A stretch of 64,000 nucleotides of DNA from positions 19,895 to 83,894 of the forward strand of contig NZ_JAMLFX010000010.1 of the NCBI RefSeq assembly GCF_023634765.1, given 5' to 3'. Source of the stretch: Pseudomonas sp. AKS31. GTDB taxonomy: Bacteria > Pseudomonadota > Gammaproteobacteria > Pseudomonadales > Pseudomonadaceae. The notes below the pieces were generated by a model. The model ran no database searches. It was not told where the DNA came from and was given only the letters and a program-made list of their open reading frames with translations. The translations under genes were made by a program, and so were the position numbers. How positions within the stretch are numbered: the stretch's first letter is position 1; the number at the start of each line of letters is the position of its first letter. Shown one piece after another: positions 8,591-16,623 of the stretch.

Positions 8591-11212
8591 ATGATCATGG
8601 AAAGATATCTGAATTTCGTCGAGCGCTATGCGCGGGCGATTGTTTTCCTGCTGGTGGCGATTACGGCGTATTTCACCTATACGCTGGGCGCGCTGGTGTC
8701 CGACACCAACCCTTATCTGCTCAAGGAAAGCCACCCGGCGCGCAAGACCATCATCGATTTGCAGGGTGAGTTCACCGGCACGTTCGACTCGGTGATGGTG
8801 GCGCTGAACAACCCACAAACGGTGTTCAACAAATCGACGCTCAACGCGCTGTTTTCGATGTCGCAGTCGGTGCGCAAGATGATTCTGGCCAACGATACCG
8901 ACAAGGAGCAATTGGCGCAGATCGTTGCCCGGCATGCAGACGACAGCCGTGCGCAGTTGTTGACCCGGGACATTCTTGAGGGCGGTTTTTCGCAGAACGA
9001 TTACGCCAACGCCAAGGCATTGCGTGATCATGCCCAAAGCCAGAACTGGGACGCTCATGATCAGCTGTTCCTGACCTTTCTCGCCGAGCGGATCAACCCG
9101 ATCCGCGAAATGGCCTCGATGGGCGACCTGGAAAATATCGTCCTGACCGACGACGGCGAATTGTTGATCCACAAAACCCTGAATGCCTATGACATGGACC
9201 CGGCGCTGGTCGAGTCGCAGATCATGGGCAACGAATTGATGGTCGACGGGGTGGTCTCCAAGGACAAGAAAGTCGCGATGCTGGTGGCCGAGCTTGGCAC
9301 CAAGCAGGACGACGCCCAGGCGCAATTGCGCGCCTATCAGATTGTGCGCGGCATCGTCGCGCAATATCAGGCCGAGCATCCGGAGTACAAGGACGAAATC
9401 TTCATTGCCGGCATGCCGATCTTTATCGCCGCGCAGCAGGAGATCATCGATCACGACTTGGCCGTGCTGTTCCCGATCGTGTTTTTGCTGATTACCTTGC
9501 TGCTGATTTTCTTCTTCCGCAAACCACTGGGCGTGCTGTTGCCGCTGTTCAACATTCTGTTCTGCACCATCTGGACCTTGGGTCTGATGGCGCTGTTGCG
9601 GGTGCCGTTCGACCTGCTGACCAGTGTGCTACCGGTGTTCCTGTTCACCATTTGCTGCTCGGATGCGATCCACGTGATGGCTGAATATTACGAGCAGAAA
9701 AACGCGGGCAAGAGCAATCGCGAGGCCAACCGAGAAACCCAGCGCTTGATGGTGGTGCCGGTGGTGTTGACGACCGTGACGACCATCGCCACGTTCATGA
9801 TTTCCACCACCAACAACATTGTCAGCATCCGCAATTTCGGCGTGTTCATGTCGATCGGCCTGACGGCGGCGCTGATTATTTCGCTGTTGCTGATTCCGGC
9901 GTGGATTTCCATCTGGGGCAAGGATCAGCCGCAGCAGGCCAAGGCTGAGGTGCACAAGGAATCGATCATCTCGCGGTATCTGGTCGCGTTCTGTGCCTGG
10001 ATGATCCGCTTTCGCAAACCGATCCTGATGGTCATGCTGCCGCTGCTCGCGCTGGCCACCGTGTTTACCTTCCGCGTCGATATCGAAGACTCCGGCATTG
10101 CTTACTTCAAGCCTGAGAGCCACATTCGCGTGTCCGATCAGTTCATCAACCACGCCAAAGTGGCGGGCACGGCGCCGGGATGGATCGCGATCGACAGCAA
10201 AGAGCCGCGCGGCGTGCTGACCACCGAAGTGGTGCAGTTCATCGACAAACTCGACCACTTCATCAAGCAGCAACCGAACGTCAGTTACGGCTATTCGCTG
10301 GCCACTTACGTCAAGCGCATGAACCTGGTGCTCAATGACATGAACCCGGAGTATCTGCGGGTTCCGAATGCTCTGGAGAAAGTGACATCAGTCAATGACG
10401 ACGGGCAGATCGAGCGTTTTGAGGTGCCGGGCAATTCGCTGATCGAGCAGCACGTGATGCTGTTCGAAAACGGTGGCGGCTCGGACCTGAACAACGTGCT
10501 CAATGCCGATTTTTCAAAAGCCTTGACCCTGTACACCATGACCTCGTCGGTCGCCAGCGACTATCAGGGCATGCTCGACCGCCTCGATGCCTGGCTGCTG
10601 GTGAACAAACCGGCCAACCTTGAGGTGACGCACGCTGGCACGCCGTTGATCTGGACGGGCGTGCTGCAGGAAATCACTCAGGGTCAGGTACTGAGTTTTT
10701 CCCTGGCCTTGCTGGTCGTTACGCTGATGATGATGTACTGGCTCAAATCGGTCCGCCTCGGTGTGCTCGGCATGTTGACCTTGCTGACCACCTCGGTGAC
10801 GGTCTACGGCTTCATGTTCCTGTTCGGTATCGAGCTGAACATCGGCACGACTCTGGTGACGTTCCTGGTGGTCGGTGTGGTGGATTACGCGGTGCACCTG
10901 CTGTCGCGCATCAAATTGCTGGTGCAGCAGGGCATTGAGATCGACGCGGCTATTTTGCAGGCGATGCACAGCGTCGGCCGCTCTACGGTGATCAACGTGG
11001 TGATCTTCTCCGTGGGCTTCATGGCGCTGCTGTTTTCCGACTTCAAGCCGATTGTCGATCTGGGTGCACTGGTGGCGATGGCGCTGTTTTCCAGCGGAGT
11101 CATGACCATTGTCCTGGTGACGCTGGTATCGCCGTGGTTCTTTGCGGCGATAGCACCGGTGCATGCGCCGGTTCAAGCGCTGCGCACAGAAGGGGAGGCG
11201 GTACCGGGCTGA
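8591..11212 (+). CDS. RND superfamily exporter, MMPL type
   Basis: An 873-residue inner-membrane protein with the duplicated RND plan. TM1 is near residues 16-37, then comes a periplasmic domain of over 200 residues. A five-helix bundle follows from about residue 290 (LFPIVFLLITLLLIFFF onward), then a linker, TM7 near 480, a second periplasmic domain and a second bundle from about 695 to the end. GVVDYAVHLLSRIK lies in the second bundle and SDAIHVMAEYY in the first, both RND signature regions with acidic residues suited to proton relay. MMPL proteins move lipids and polyketides. The start could be ATG 8591 or 8597; neither has a strong ribosome site. It ends the cluster, convergent with the merR-type gene. 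Confidence 0.88.
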   Translation: MIMERYLNFVERYARAIVFLLVAITAYFTYTLGALVSDTNPYLLKESHPARKTIIDLQGEFTGTFDSVMVALNNPQTVFNKSTLNALFSMSQSVRKMILANDTDKEQLAQIVARHADDSRAQLLTRDILEGGFSQNDYANAKALRDHAQSQNWDAHDQLFLTFLAERINPIREMASMGDLENIVLTDDGELLIHKTLNAYDMDPALVESQIMGNELMVDGVVSKDKKVAMLVAELGTKQDDAQAQLRAYQIVRGIVAQYQAEHPEYKDEIFIAGMPIFIAAQQEIIDHDLAVLFPIVFLLITLLLIFFFRKPLGVLLPLFNILFCTIWTLGLMALLRVPFDLLTSVLPVFLFTICCSDAIHVMAEYYEQKNAGKSNREANRETQRLMVVPVVLTTVTTIATFMISTTNNIVSIRNFGVFMSIGLTAALIISLLLIPAWISIWGKDQPQQAKAEVHKESIISRYLVAFCAWMIRFRKPILMVMLPLLALATVFTFRVDIEDSGIAYFKPESHIRVSDQFINHAKVAGTAPGWIAIDSKEPRGVLTTEVVQFIDKLDHFIKQQPNVSYGYSLATYVKRMNLVLNDMNPEYLRVPNALEKVTSVNDDGQIERFEVPGNSLIEQHVMLFENGGGSDLNNVLNADFSKALTLYTMTSSVASDYQGMLDRLDAWLLVNKPANLEVTHAGTPLIWTGVLQEITQGQVLSFSLALLVVTLMMMYWLKSVRLGVLGMLTLLTTSVTVYGFMFLFGIELNIGTTLVTFLVVGVVDYAVHLLSRIKLLVQQGIEIDAAILQAMHSVGRSTVINVVIFSVGFMALLFSDFKPIVDLGALVAMALFSSGVMTIVLVTLVSPWFFAAIAPVHAPVQALRTEGEAVPG

Positions 11213-11281
11213 TTCGCCAACGACCGGGCGCGCCTGCCCTGAGACGACAGGCGAACCCGGTCATGCGGCGCAGCAGGGTTT

Positions 11282-11692
11282 TCAGTTCAGTGTATTGACC
11301 GGGTTTTTTTCGCCATAGCGGGCGATGCGTTCGAACTGACATTCCTGGCGGGCGTCGTTGAGGTTGTGTTCAAACGCCTCAAGGCCATCATGCAATTGCT
11401 GCAAATCGCCGATCTGGGTCACCAGTTCGGCTTTTTTTTCGGCAATGGCTCGTTGCGCCATGTCCCACGGGAATTCGTCGCCGCGGTAGTTGTTGAGGAT
11501 CACCTGCAGCTCTTTGAGCTTGAAGCCCAGTTGCTGGGCGCACTTGATGAACGTCAACACCTCGACACTTTGCTGGCTGTAGATGCGGTATTTGCCTTCA
11601 CGCTTGGGTTCGGGCAACAGGCCGATTTCTTCGTAATGGCGAATGCTTTTGACTGTGGTGCCCGACAGCTGGGCGGCTTTGCCGATATACAT
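11282..11692 (-). CDS. MerR family transcriptional regulator
   Basis: A 136-residue regulator; the start ATG at 11692 gives the typical N-terminus MYIGKAAQLSGTTVKSIRHY. The winged helix-turn-helix (residues 1-70, with IGLLPEPKREGKYRIY) is followed by a dimerisation coiled coil with many charged residues. Only two Cys occur (FIKCAQQL and RQECQFERI), so a classical metal site is not evident. It lies 200 bp downstream, on the same strand, of a flavodoxin-fold reductase whose promoter carries a MerR-type dyad. It probably controls that gene, likely in response to electrophile, drug or redox stress (inference). Confidence 0.86.
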   Translation of the reverse strand: MYIGKAAQLSGTTVKSIRHYEEIGLLPEPKREGKYRIYSQQSVEVLTFIKCAQQLGFKLKELQVILNNYRGDEFPWDMAQRAIAEKKAELVTQIGDLQQLHDGLEAFEHNLNDARQECQFERIARYGEKNPVNTLN

Positions 11693-11891
11693 AAGGTCCG
11701 TCTCGATGATCAAACATAGCGTAGCGCGATCGGGCGTCATGCCGGATCGGCGGCGATTATATGTCCAATACCATCTGAAAATTGCAACTGCGCGTAAATC
11801 ACGTGCACAGGCGACGGACGGGCTCGTGAACGAAGCCCGAAAAGGCACTGACGGCGGCGGGTGCGCCGTCAGCTGAGGCGGCTGGATAGCC

Positions 11892-12467
11892 TTAGACGGC
11901 GGCGGTCACGCGCGCCTGTTCCAGCCAGGCATCGCGCTGGTTTGGCTTGGAGCCGAGGATCGGCCCGAAGGTCAGCGTCTTCAGTGGCTTGATGCCGCAG
12001 AATTCCAGCGTGGTCTTGCGCATCTGATTCAGCCCCGGCATCCCATAGATCCATTTGTAGTACCAGTACGGCGTGTCCATGGTCACCAGCAAATGCGCGG
12101 TACGGCCCTTGAGCAGCTTGTCGGGGAAGGCTTTGCCTTCGCGATATTTGAAGGCGAAACCCGGCAGGAAAATCCGGTCGACGAAGCCTTTCAACAGTGC
12201 CGGAATCCCGCCCCACCAGATCGGATAGACGAATGTCAGGTGCTCGGCCCAGGTGATATCGGCCTGGGCTTGCAGCAGGTCCGGCTCCAGCGGCTGCACC
12301 TTGTTGTAGCCTTCGTGCAGGACCGGGTCGAACTCCAGCGCATCCAGACGCAGCAGCCGAACGTCATGCCCGGCATCCTTGGCGGCCTGAACGTAAGTCT
12401 CACTCAATGCCCCGCAAAAGCTGTCGGTGGAGGGGTGACCCAGTATCACGAGCATTCGTTTGCTCAT
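11892..12467 (-). CDS. NAD(P)H-dependent oxidoreductase (flavodoxin-like fold)
   Basis: A 191-residue protein of the NQO1/MdaB-like flavodoxin fold. MLVILGHPSTDSFCGAL is the FMN/FAD phosphate loop, and HLTFVYPIWWGGIPALLKG with FVDRIFLPGFAF is the characteristic isoalloxazine-binding region. Such enzymes reduce quinones or nitro and azo compounds by two electrons using NAD(P)H. The ATG at 12467 is preceded by AGGAG, which supports it over the longer frame. The promoter immediately upstream has an extended spacer with an inverted repeat of MerR type. The exact substrate is unknown. Confidence 0.87.
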   Translation of the reverse strand: MSKRMLVILGHPSTDSFCGALSETYVQAAKDAGHDVRLLRLDALEFDPVLHEGYNKVQPLEPDLLQAQADITWAEHLTFVYPIWWGGIPALLKGFVDRIFLPGFAFKYREGKAFPDKLLKGRTAHLLVTMDTPYWYYKWIYGMPGLNQMRKTTLEFCGIKPLKTLTFGPILGSKPNQRDAWLEQARVTAAV

Positions 12468-12494
12468 TGTGTGTACTCCTGAAATGAAGCTCAC

Positions 12495-12526
12495 AGGATA
12501 GAGTCTACCCCTAGCGGTAGAGTCAA
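12495..12526 (-). promoter_or_regulatory. MerR-type promoter with long spacer and dyad
   Basis: Read on the minus strand: -35 TTGACT (12526-12521), then a 20-bp spacer (19 bp in the alternative register CTATCC), then -10 TATCCT (12500-12495). The spacer region holds a near-perfect dyad ACTCTACC / GGTAGACT at 12523-12502, with one mismatch between the arms. An over-long spacer carrying a dyad is the hallmark of MerR-family activated promoters. It reads into the reductase at 12467 and touches the stop codon of the lysR gene upstream. Confidence 0.78.
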
Positions 12527-13404
12527 GGCACCAGCGCATCAAACAAGGCCCGGGCGTAACCGGGCAGGTGGTCGAAGTCCCGCGCGCACAGTTGCAAGGT
12601 GCGATGCGCCCAGACTTCGTCCAGCGGCCGGCACGTTACCGAGTGCACCGCCGCCCAGCGCTCGATGGCCACCTTGGGCACGATGGCCAGCCCCGCACCT
12701 CGCGCCACCATGCGCATGACCCCCTCGAAGCCATCGGCGCGGATTCGGATCGACATGCGCTGGCCGATATGCAGCGCTTGTTCCTCCAGATGAATTGCCA
12801 GCGCGCTGTGGCTGCCAAGCGCTACATAGTCGTGCGCCAGGGTTTCACCAAACGTCAGCGACGGCCGACTCGCCAGAGCATGGTCGGGGGGCAGGATCAG
12901 TACTAATGGATCGTCGCGAAAGGGCCAAGTTTGCAGGCCGTGGGTGTCGACCGCATCGGACACAATCCCCAGGTCCGCCGCACCCTGACGCAAGGCGTGA
13001 GTGATGCGTGCGCTGGGCAGTTCCTGCAAATCGATATCGAGATTGGGGTGATCGCGCAGGAAGTCCGCGAGTACTTCCGGCAGGTATTCGGTGATCGCTG
13101 TGGTGTTGCACAGTAGCCGTACCTGACCTTTGACGCCTTGGGCATAGTCGGCCAAATCCTGCTGCAGGCGTTCGGCTTGTTGCAGGAGGATGCGCGCGTG
13201 CTGGGCGAGGGCTTTTCCGGCGGCCGTGGGCGTGACGCCACGGCGGCCACGCTGAAGAAAGTCGACGCCAAGCGAGGCTTCCATGGCGCGGATTCTGGCG
13301 CTGGCGGCGGCCAGGGATAAATGGCTGCGGGCGGCGCCGGCGGTGATGTTGCCGGTGTCGAGGATGTGCAGGTAGAGGCGCAGGTCGGTGAGGTCGAAGT
13401 GCAT
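12523..13404 (-). CDS. LysR family transcriptional regulator
   Basis: A 293-residue LTTR. The N-terminal helix-turn-helix is in LRLYLHILDTGNITAGAARS and LSLAAASARIRAMEASLGVD. From about residue 90 the periplasmic-binding-like effector domain follows (GQVRLLCNTTAITEYLPEVL onward). It is transcribed divergently from the TauE-like permease at 13641, with a REP pair in between. Regulation of that permease is likely by position but not shown. Its own stop abuts the MerR-type promoter of the next gene. Confidence 0.88.
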   Translation of the reverse strand: MHFDLTDLRLYLHILDTGNITAGAARSHLSLAAASARIRAMEASLGVDFLQRGRRGVTPTAAGKALAQHARILLQQAERLQQDLADYAQGVKGQVRLLCNTTAITEYLPEVLADFLRDHPNLDIDLQELPSARITHALRQGAADLGIVSDAVDTHGLQTWPFRDDPLVLILPPDHALASRPSLTFGETLAHDYVALGSHSALAIHLEEQALHIGQRMSIRIRADGFEGVMRMVARGAGLAIVPKVAIERWAAVHSVTCRPLDEVWAHRTLQLCARDFDHLPGYARALFDALVP

Positions 13405-13441
13405 GGCTGGCAGCCTCTGGTTTTTGTGGTGTCTGGGCGGG

Positions 13442-13543
13442 CCTCATCGCTGGCAAGCCAGCTTGTACACAGGTTTCAGTGTTGATCTGAAAATGTTTGA
13501 ACAACAAAAATACTGTGGGAGCTGGCTTGCCAGCAATGGGGCC
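13442..13543 (-). repeat. REP pair, 'GGGAGCTGGCTTGCCAGC' type, imperfect
   Basis: Two inverted copies of the Pseudomonas REP built on GCTGGCAAGCCAGC, at 13442-13474 and 13511-13543, separated by about 36 bp. Each copy is itself a hairpin. The left copy is diverged (GCTTGTACACAGG in place of GCTCCCACAGG). They fill most of the 237-bp gap between lysR and the permease gene. Confidence 0.85.
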
Positions 13544-13640
13544 AGAGGCTTCAAAGAAAATATCAGCCTCTTGTATGGGCAGAGGCAGCCTCAGTATATG
13601 GCAGATTTTCCGCCAACCCCGACTGGCGCACAGTAGCGCC

Positions 13641-14405
13641 ATGAACGCACTCACGGATTTCTACCAACACCTCGGTTTGGCTCTGTCTTTGCTGGTCATC
13701 GCGACCTTCATCCTCGCCGGCCTGATCAAAGGCGTGATCGGCCTCGGCCTGCCCACCGTCGCCATGGGCTTGCTCGGTCTGGCTATGGCGCCGTCGCAGG
13801 CAGCCGCTTTGCTGATCATCCCGGCAACCCTGACCAATGTCTGGCAACTGGCATTCGGCGGGCATTTGAAAGTACTGATCAAACGCCTCTGGCCAATGCT
13901 GCTGATGATCTTCATCGGCACCGCAATCGGCACGTTATCGATCGGCATGGCGGGCGGGCATTGGGTGGTTCGCGGGTTGGGCGCGGCGTTGGTGCTCTAT
14001 GCGTTGAGCGGACTGTTTTTACCAACGCTGCGCATTAACCCGCGCCATGAAACCTGGCTCGGCCCAGTGTGCGGTTTGATCACCGGCGTAATCACCTCGG
14101 CTACCGGCGTCTTCGTGATTCCGGCGGTGCCGTACCTGCAAGCACTGGGCTTGAATCGCGATCAACTGGTGCAGGCGCTGGGCCTGTCATTCACCGTTTC
14201 GACGCTGGCGTTGGCCGCAGGATTGCTCTGGCGTGGCGCCCTCGGTGGCGGCGAACTGAGTGCTTCGCTGCTGGCGCTGATTCCGGCCATTCTCGGCATG
14301 TTGCTTGGCCAATGGCTGCGCGAACGGATCAGCGCCGTGCTGTTCAAGCGGGTGTTCTTTGTCGGCGTGGGCGCGCTCGGCGCTCATTTGTTGATCAGCG
14401 GTTAG
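13641..14405 (+). CDS. sulfite exporter TauE/SafE family permease
   Basis: A 254-residue integral membrane protein with about eight hydrophobic segments. The first (LALSLLVIATFILAGLIKG) runs into the family-typical glycine-rich turn GVIGLGLPTVAMGLLGL. A matching internal half-repeat begins near residue 135 (GPVCGLITGVITSATGVFVI). TauE/SafE members export sulfite, sulfoacetate or other small anions. Specificity cannot be told. The ATG at 13641 fits the first membrane helix; a longer frame would start inside the REP. It overlaps the convergent ABM gene by 11 bp. Confidence 0.87.
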   Translation: MNALTDFYQHLGLALSLLVIATFILAGLIKGVIGLGLPTVAMGLLGLAMAPSQAAALLIIPATLTNVWQLAFGGHLKVLIKRLWPMLLMIFIGTAIGTLSIGMAGGHWVVRGLGAALVLYALSGLFLPTLRINPRHETWLGPVCGLITGVITSATGVFVIPAVPYLQALGLNRDQLVQALGLSFTVSTLALAAGLLWRGALGGGELSASLLALIPAILGMLLGQWLRERISAVLFKRVFFVGVGALGAHLLISG

Positions 14406-14709
14406 CCGAGGCTTCGCTGAGCATGTCTATCTGGCGGATATCAAAATCGCGCTCCAGATAATCCATGCGCCGTTCAAAGAATGCCTTCATATGCGGCAGA
14501 TTCGAATGCACATCCAGATGCGCCTGGGAGGCCCAGATCTCGTAGAAGATGAACAGCGTCGGATCTTCTTTGTCGCGCAGCATGTGGTACTCGATGCAAC
14601 CCGGCTCCGCGCGGCTCGGCTCAACGTAGGCACGAAACAGCGCTTCGAAAGCCTCGGCCATATCCTGGCGGGTCTTGGCGTGCAGGATAAAACCCAAGCG
14701 TTCACTCAT
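14395..14709 (-). CDS. antibiotic biosynthesis monooxygenase (ABM) domain protein, YgiN-like
   Basis: A 104-residue single-domain protein of the dimeric ferredoxin-like ABM fold. The family pattern is seen in FVPTL-equivalent region YVEPSRAEPGCIEYHMLRD, then FIFYEIWASQAHLDVHSN and MKAFFERRMDYL. Relatives include the putative quinol monooxygenase YgiN. It may handle quinols, in keeping with the flavodoxin-type quinone reductases on both sides (11892 and 14894). The ATG at 14709 has GAGGAG eight bases upstream; an in-frame GTG lies one codon earlier. Confidence 0.85.
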   Translation of the reverse strand: MSERLGFILHAKTRQDMAEAFEALFRAYVEPSRAEPGCIEYHMLRDKEDPTLFIFYEIWASQAHLDVHSNLPHMKAFFERRMDYLERDFDIRQIDMLSEASANR

Positions 14710-14893
14710 CACAACGACTCCTCACATTCAGAATGCCGCCGATGTTATTGCAACAATCAGTGATGGATTCGTGCTTTTTGTTCAAATGTATTTTGCGCAA
14801 TCAGGCCTTATTCCGCGCGAGGCGGATCGTTAATCTGCCGCCATTCCAGTTTCCCTTCTCCATCCAGCCCAATGGCTGCGCCGAGGCTTTCTC

Positions 14894-15484
14894 ATGAAAA
14901 AAGTGCTGTTGCTCAATGGCGGCAAGAAATTCGCTCACTCCGACGGTCGCTACAACACCACCCTGCACGAAGCCGCACTGAGCGTGCTCGATCGCGGCGG
15001 TGTCGACGTCAAGACCACGTTCATCGACGAGGGCTACGACGTTGTTGAAGAAGTCGCCAAATTCCTCTGGGCCGACGTGATCATTTACCAGATGCCAGGC
15101 TGGTGGATGGGCGCGCCATGGACGGTGAAAAAGTACCTCGACGAAGTCTTCACCGAAGGTCATGGCAGCCTCTACGCCAGCGACGGCCGCACCCGTTCCG
15201 ATGCGTCGCAGAAGTACGGCAGCGGCGGTCTGATTCAGGGCAAGCAATACATGCTGTCGCTGACCTGGAACGCACCGCAGCAAGCCTTCGATGATCCGAC
15301 TGATTTCTTTGAGGCCAAAGGTGTCGACGCGGTGTACTTTCCGTTTCACAAGGCCAATGAGTTTCTGGGCATGACCGCGTTGCCGACGTTCCTCTGTGTC
15401 GACGTGATGAAGCGGCCGAATATCGAGGCTGATGTGGCGCGCTACGAGCAGCATTTGACTCAGGTGTTTGGCCTCAAGGCTTGA
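14894..15484 (+). CDS. mdaB: NADPH quinone reductase MdaB
   Basis: A 196-residue flavodoxin-fold enzyme closely resembling MdaB (modulator of drug activity B). MKKVLLLNGGKKFAHSDGR begins the FAD-binding strand-loop, IYQMPGWWMGAPWTVKKYLD contacts the flavin, and YMLSLTWNAPQQAF is the conserved central strand region. MdaB reduces quinones with NADPH in the cytosol and protects against redox cycling. In many Proteobacteria it is encoded next to ygiN-type ABM genes, as here (14395-14709, divergent). A lysR gene follows on the same strand and may regulate it. Confidence 0.9.
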   Translation: MKKVLLLNGGKKFAHSDGRYNTTLHEAALSVLDRGGVDVKTTFIDEGYDVVEEVAKFLWADVIIYQMPGWWMGAPWTVKKYLDEVFTEGHGSLYASDGRTRSDASQKYGSGGLIQGKQYMLSLTWNAPQQAFDDPTDFFEAKGVDAVYFPFHKANEFLGMTALPTFLCVDVMKRPNIEADVARYEQHLTQVFGLKA

Positions 15485-15514
15485 GTGTTTCAAGCTACTA
15501 TCGGTGGTAACAGC

Positions 15515-15586
15515 AAAAGATCGCAGCCTTCGGCAGCGCCTACAGGAACCCATTTCCATGTAGGCGCTGCCGAAGGCTGCGATCTT
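15515..15586. repeat. REP pair, 'GATCGCAGCCTTCGGCAG' type
   Basis: Inverted copies AAAGATCGCAGCCTTCGGCA (left) and TGCCGAAGGCTGCGATCTT (right) around a short spacer form a long hairpin. The same element recurs at 21555, 29268 and 54124. It lies between mdaB and the next lysR gene and can act as a transcript-end or mRNA-stabilising structure. Confidence 0.92.
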
Positions 15587-15608
15587 GGCGATCTCAAAGA
15601 GGACACCC

Positions 15609-16520
15609 GTGAAAGCCAGATCCGATGAGTTGCAGATTTTCGTCTGCGTGATCGAATGCGGTTCGATTTCCGCCGCCGCCGAACAGGTCGGGCAAACGCC
15701 GTCGGCGGTCAGCCGCACGTTGTCGAAGCTGGAAGCCAAGCTCGACACCACGCTGATCAACCGCACCACGCGGCGCATGGACCTGACCGAGGAGGGCAAG
15801 TATTTCTTCGAACAGGCCAAGCTGATTCTCGATCAGATGGATCAACTCGAAGAACGCCTGTCCTCACGCCAGCAGACCCCGTCCGGACGCTTGCGGATCA
15901 ACGCCGCGTCACCGTTCATGCTCCACGCGGTCGTCCCTTATATCGACGAATTCCGCCGTCTCTATCCGGACATCCAGCTCGAACTCAACAGCAATGACCT
16001 GATCATTGACCTGCTGGAACAAAGCACCGACATCGCCATCCGCATCGGCACCCTTGCCGATTCGACGCTGCACGCGCGCTCGCTCGGTTGCAGTCCGCTG
16101 CTGATCGTCGCCAGCCCCGCGTATCTGGAAAAGCACGGCGCGCCGCAGCAAGTCGCGGACTTGAGCGAACACGCCTTGCTCGGCTTCACCCAGAACGAAG
16201 GCCTCAACCAATGGCCGCTGCGCTATGTGCACGGTGACCGCTGGCCGATCACCCCGGCGATCAGCGCCTCCAGCGGCGAGACCGTGCGCCACCTGGCGCT
16301 GGAAGGGCAGGGCATCGCCTGTCTGTCGCACTTTATGACCATCGATGACATTCGGGCCGGGCGCCTGAAAGTCCTGCTCGGTGAATTCAACAGCGGTTAT
16401 CGCCAGCCGATCAACGCGGTGTACTACCGGAACTCGCAACTGGCGTTGCGCATTCAGTGTTTCCTCGACTTTATCCAGAGCAAACTCGCCGCTTACGCCA
16501 GCGCCGATTTCAAGGGTTGA
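15609..16520 (+). CDS. LysR family transcriptional regulator
   Basis: A 303-residue LTTR. GTG at 15609 is chosen because GAGG lies seven bases upstream; the in-frame TTG at 15585 is inside the REP. The helix-turn-helix occupies residues 5-60 (FVCVIECGSISAAAEQVG, TPSAVSRTLSKLEAKL). The effector domain starts near residue 90 (GRLRINAASPFMLHAVVPYI), a pattern of the CrgA/AaeR-like group that often controls neighbouring oxidoreductases. The adjacent candidates are mdaB upstream and the NAD-epimerase gene downstream. Confidence 0.9.
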   Translation: MKARSDELQIFVCVIECGSISAAAEQVGQTPSAVSRTLSKLEAKLDTTLINRTTRRMDLTEEGKYFFEQAKLILDQMDQLEERLSSRQQTPSGRLRINAASPFMLHAVVPYIDEFRRLYPDIQLELNSNDLIIDLLEQSTDIAIRIGTLADSTLHARSLGCSPLLIVASPAYLEKHGAPQQVADLSEHALLGFTQNEGLNQWPLRYVHGDRWPITPAISASSGETVRHLALEGQGIACLSHFMTIDDIRAGRLKVLLGEFNSGYRQPINAVYYRNSQLALRIQCFLDFIQSKLAAYASADFKG

Positions 16521-16623
16521 TTCGTGACCTCTGCGCAACAGTGATTTGGCCGAGGGCGGGTTTTTCCGTCGGATCCACAGGCCGATACTCGTCCCATCAC
16601 TTATTCCCGCAGGGAGTTTCTCC

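Noticed and set aside
7703..9454. 583-codon minus-strand frame opposite the LolA-like and MMPL genes
   Set aside because: Antisense to two motif-supported genes; composition is Arg/His/Val-heavy as in mirror frames of high-GC genes.
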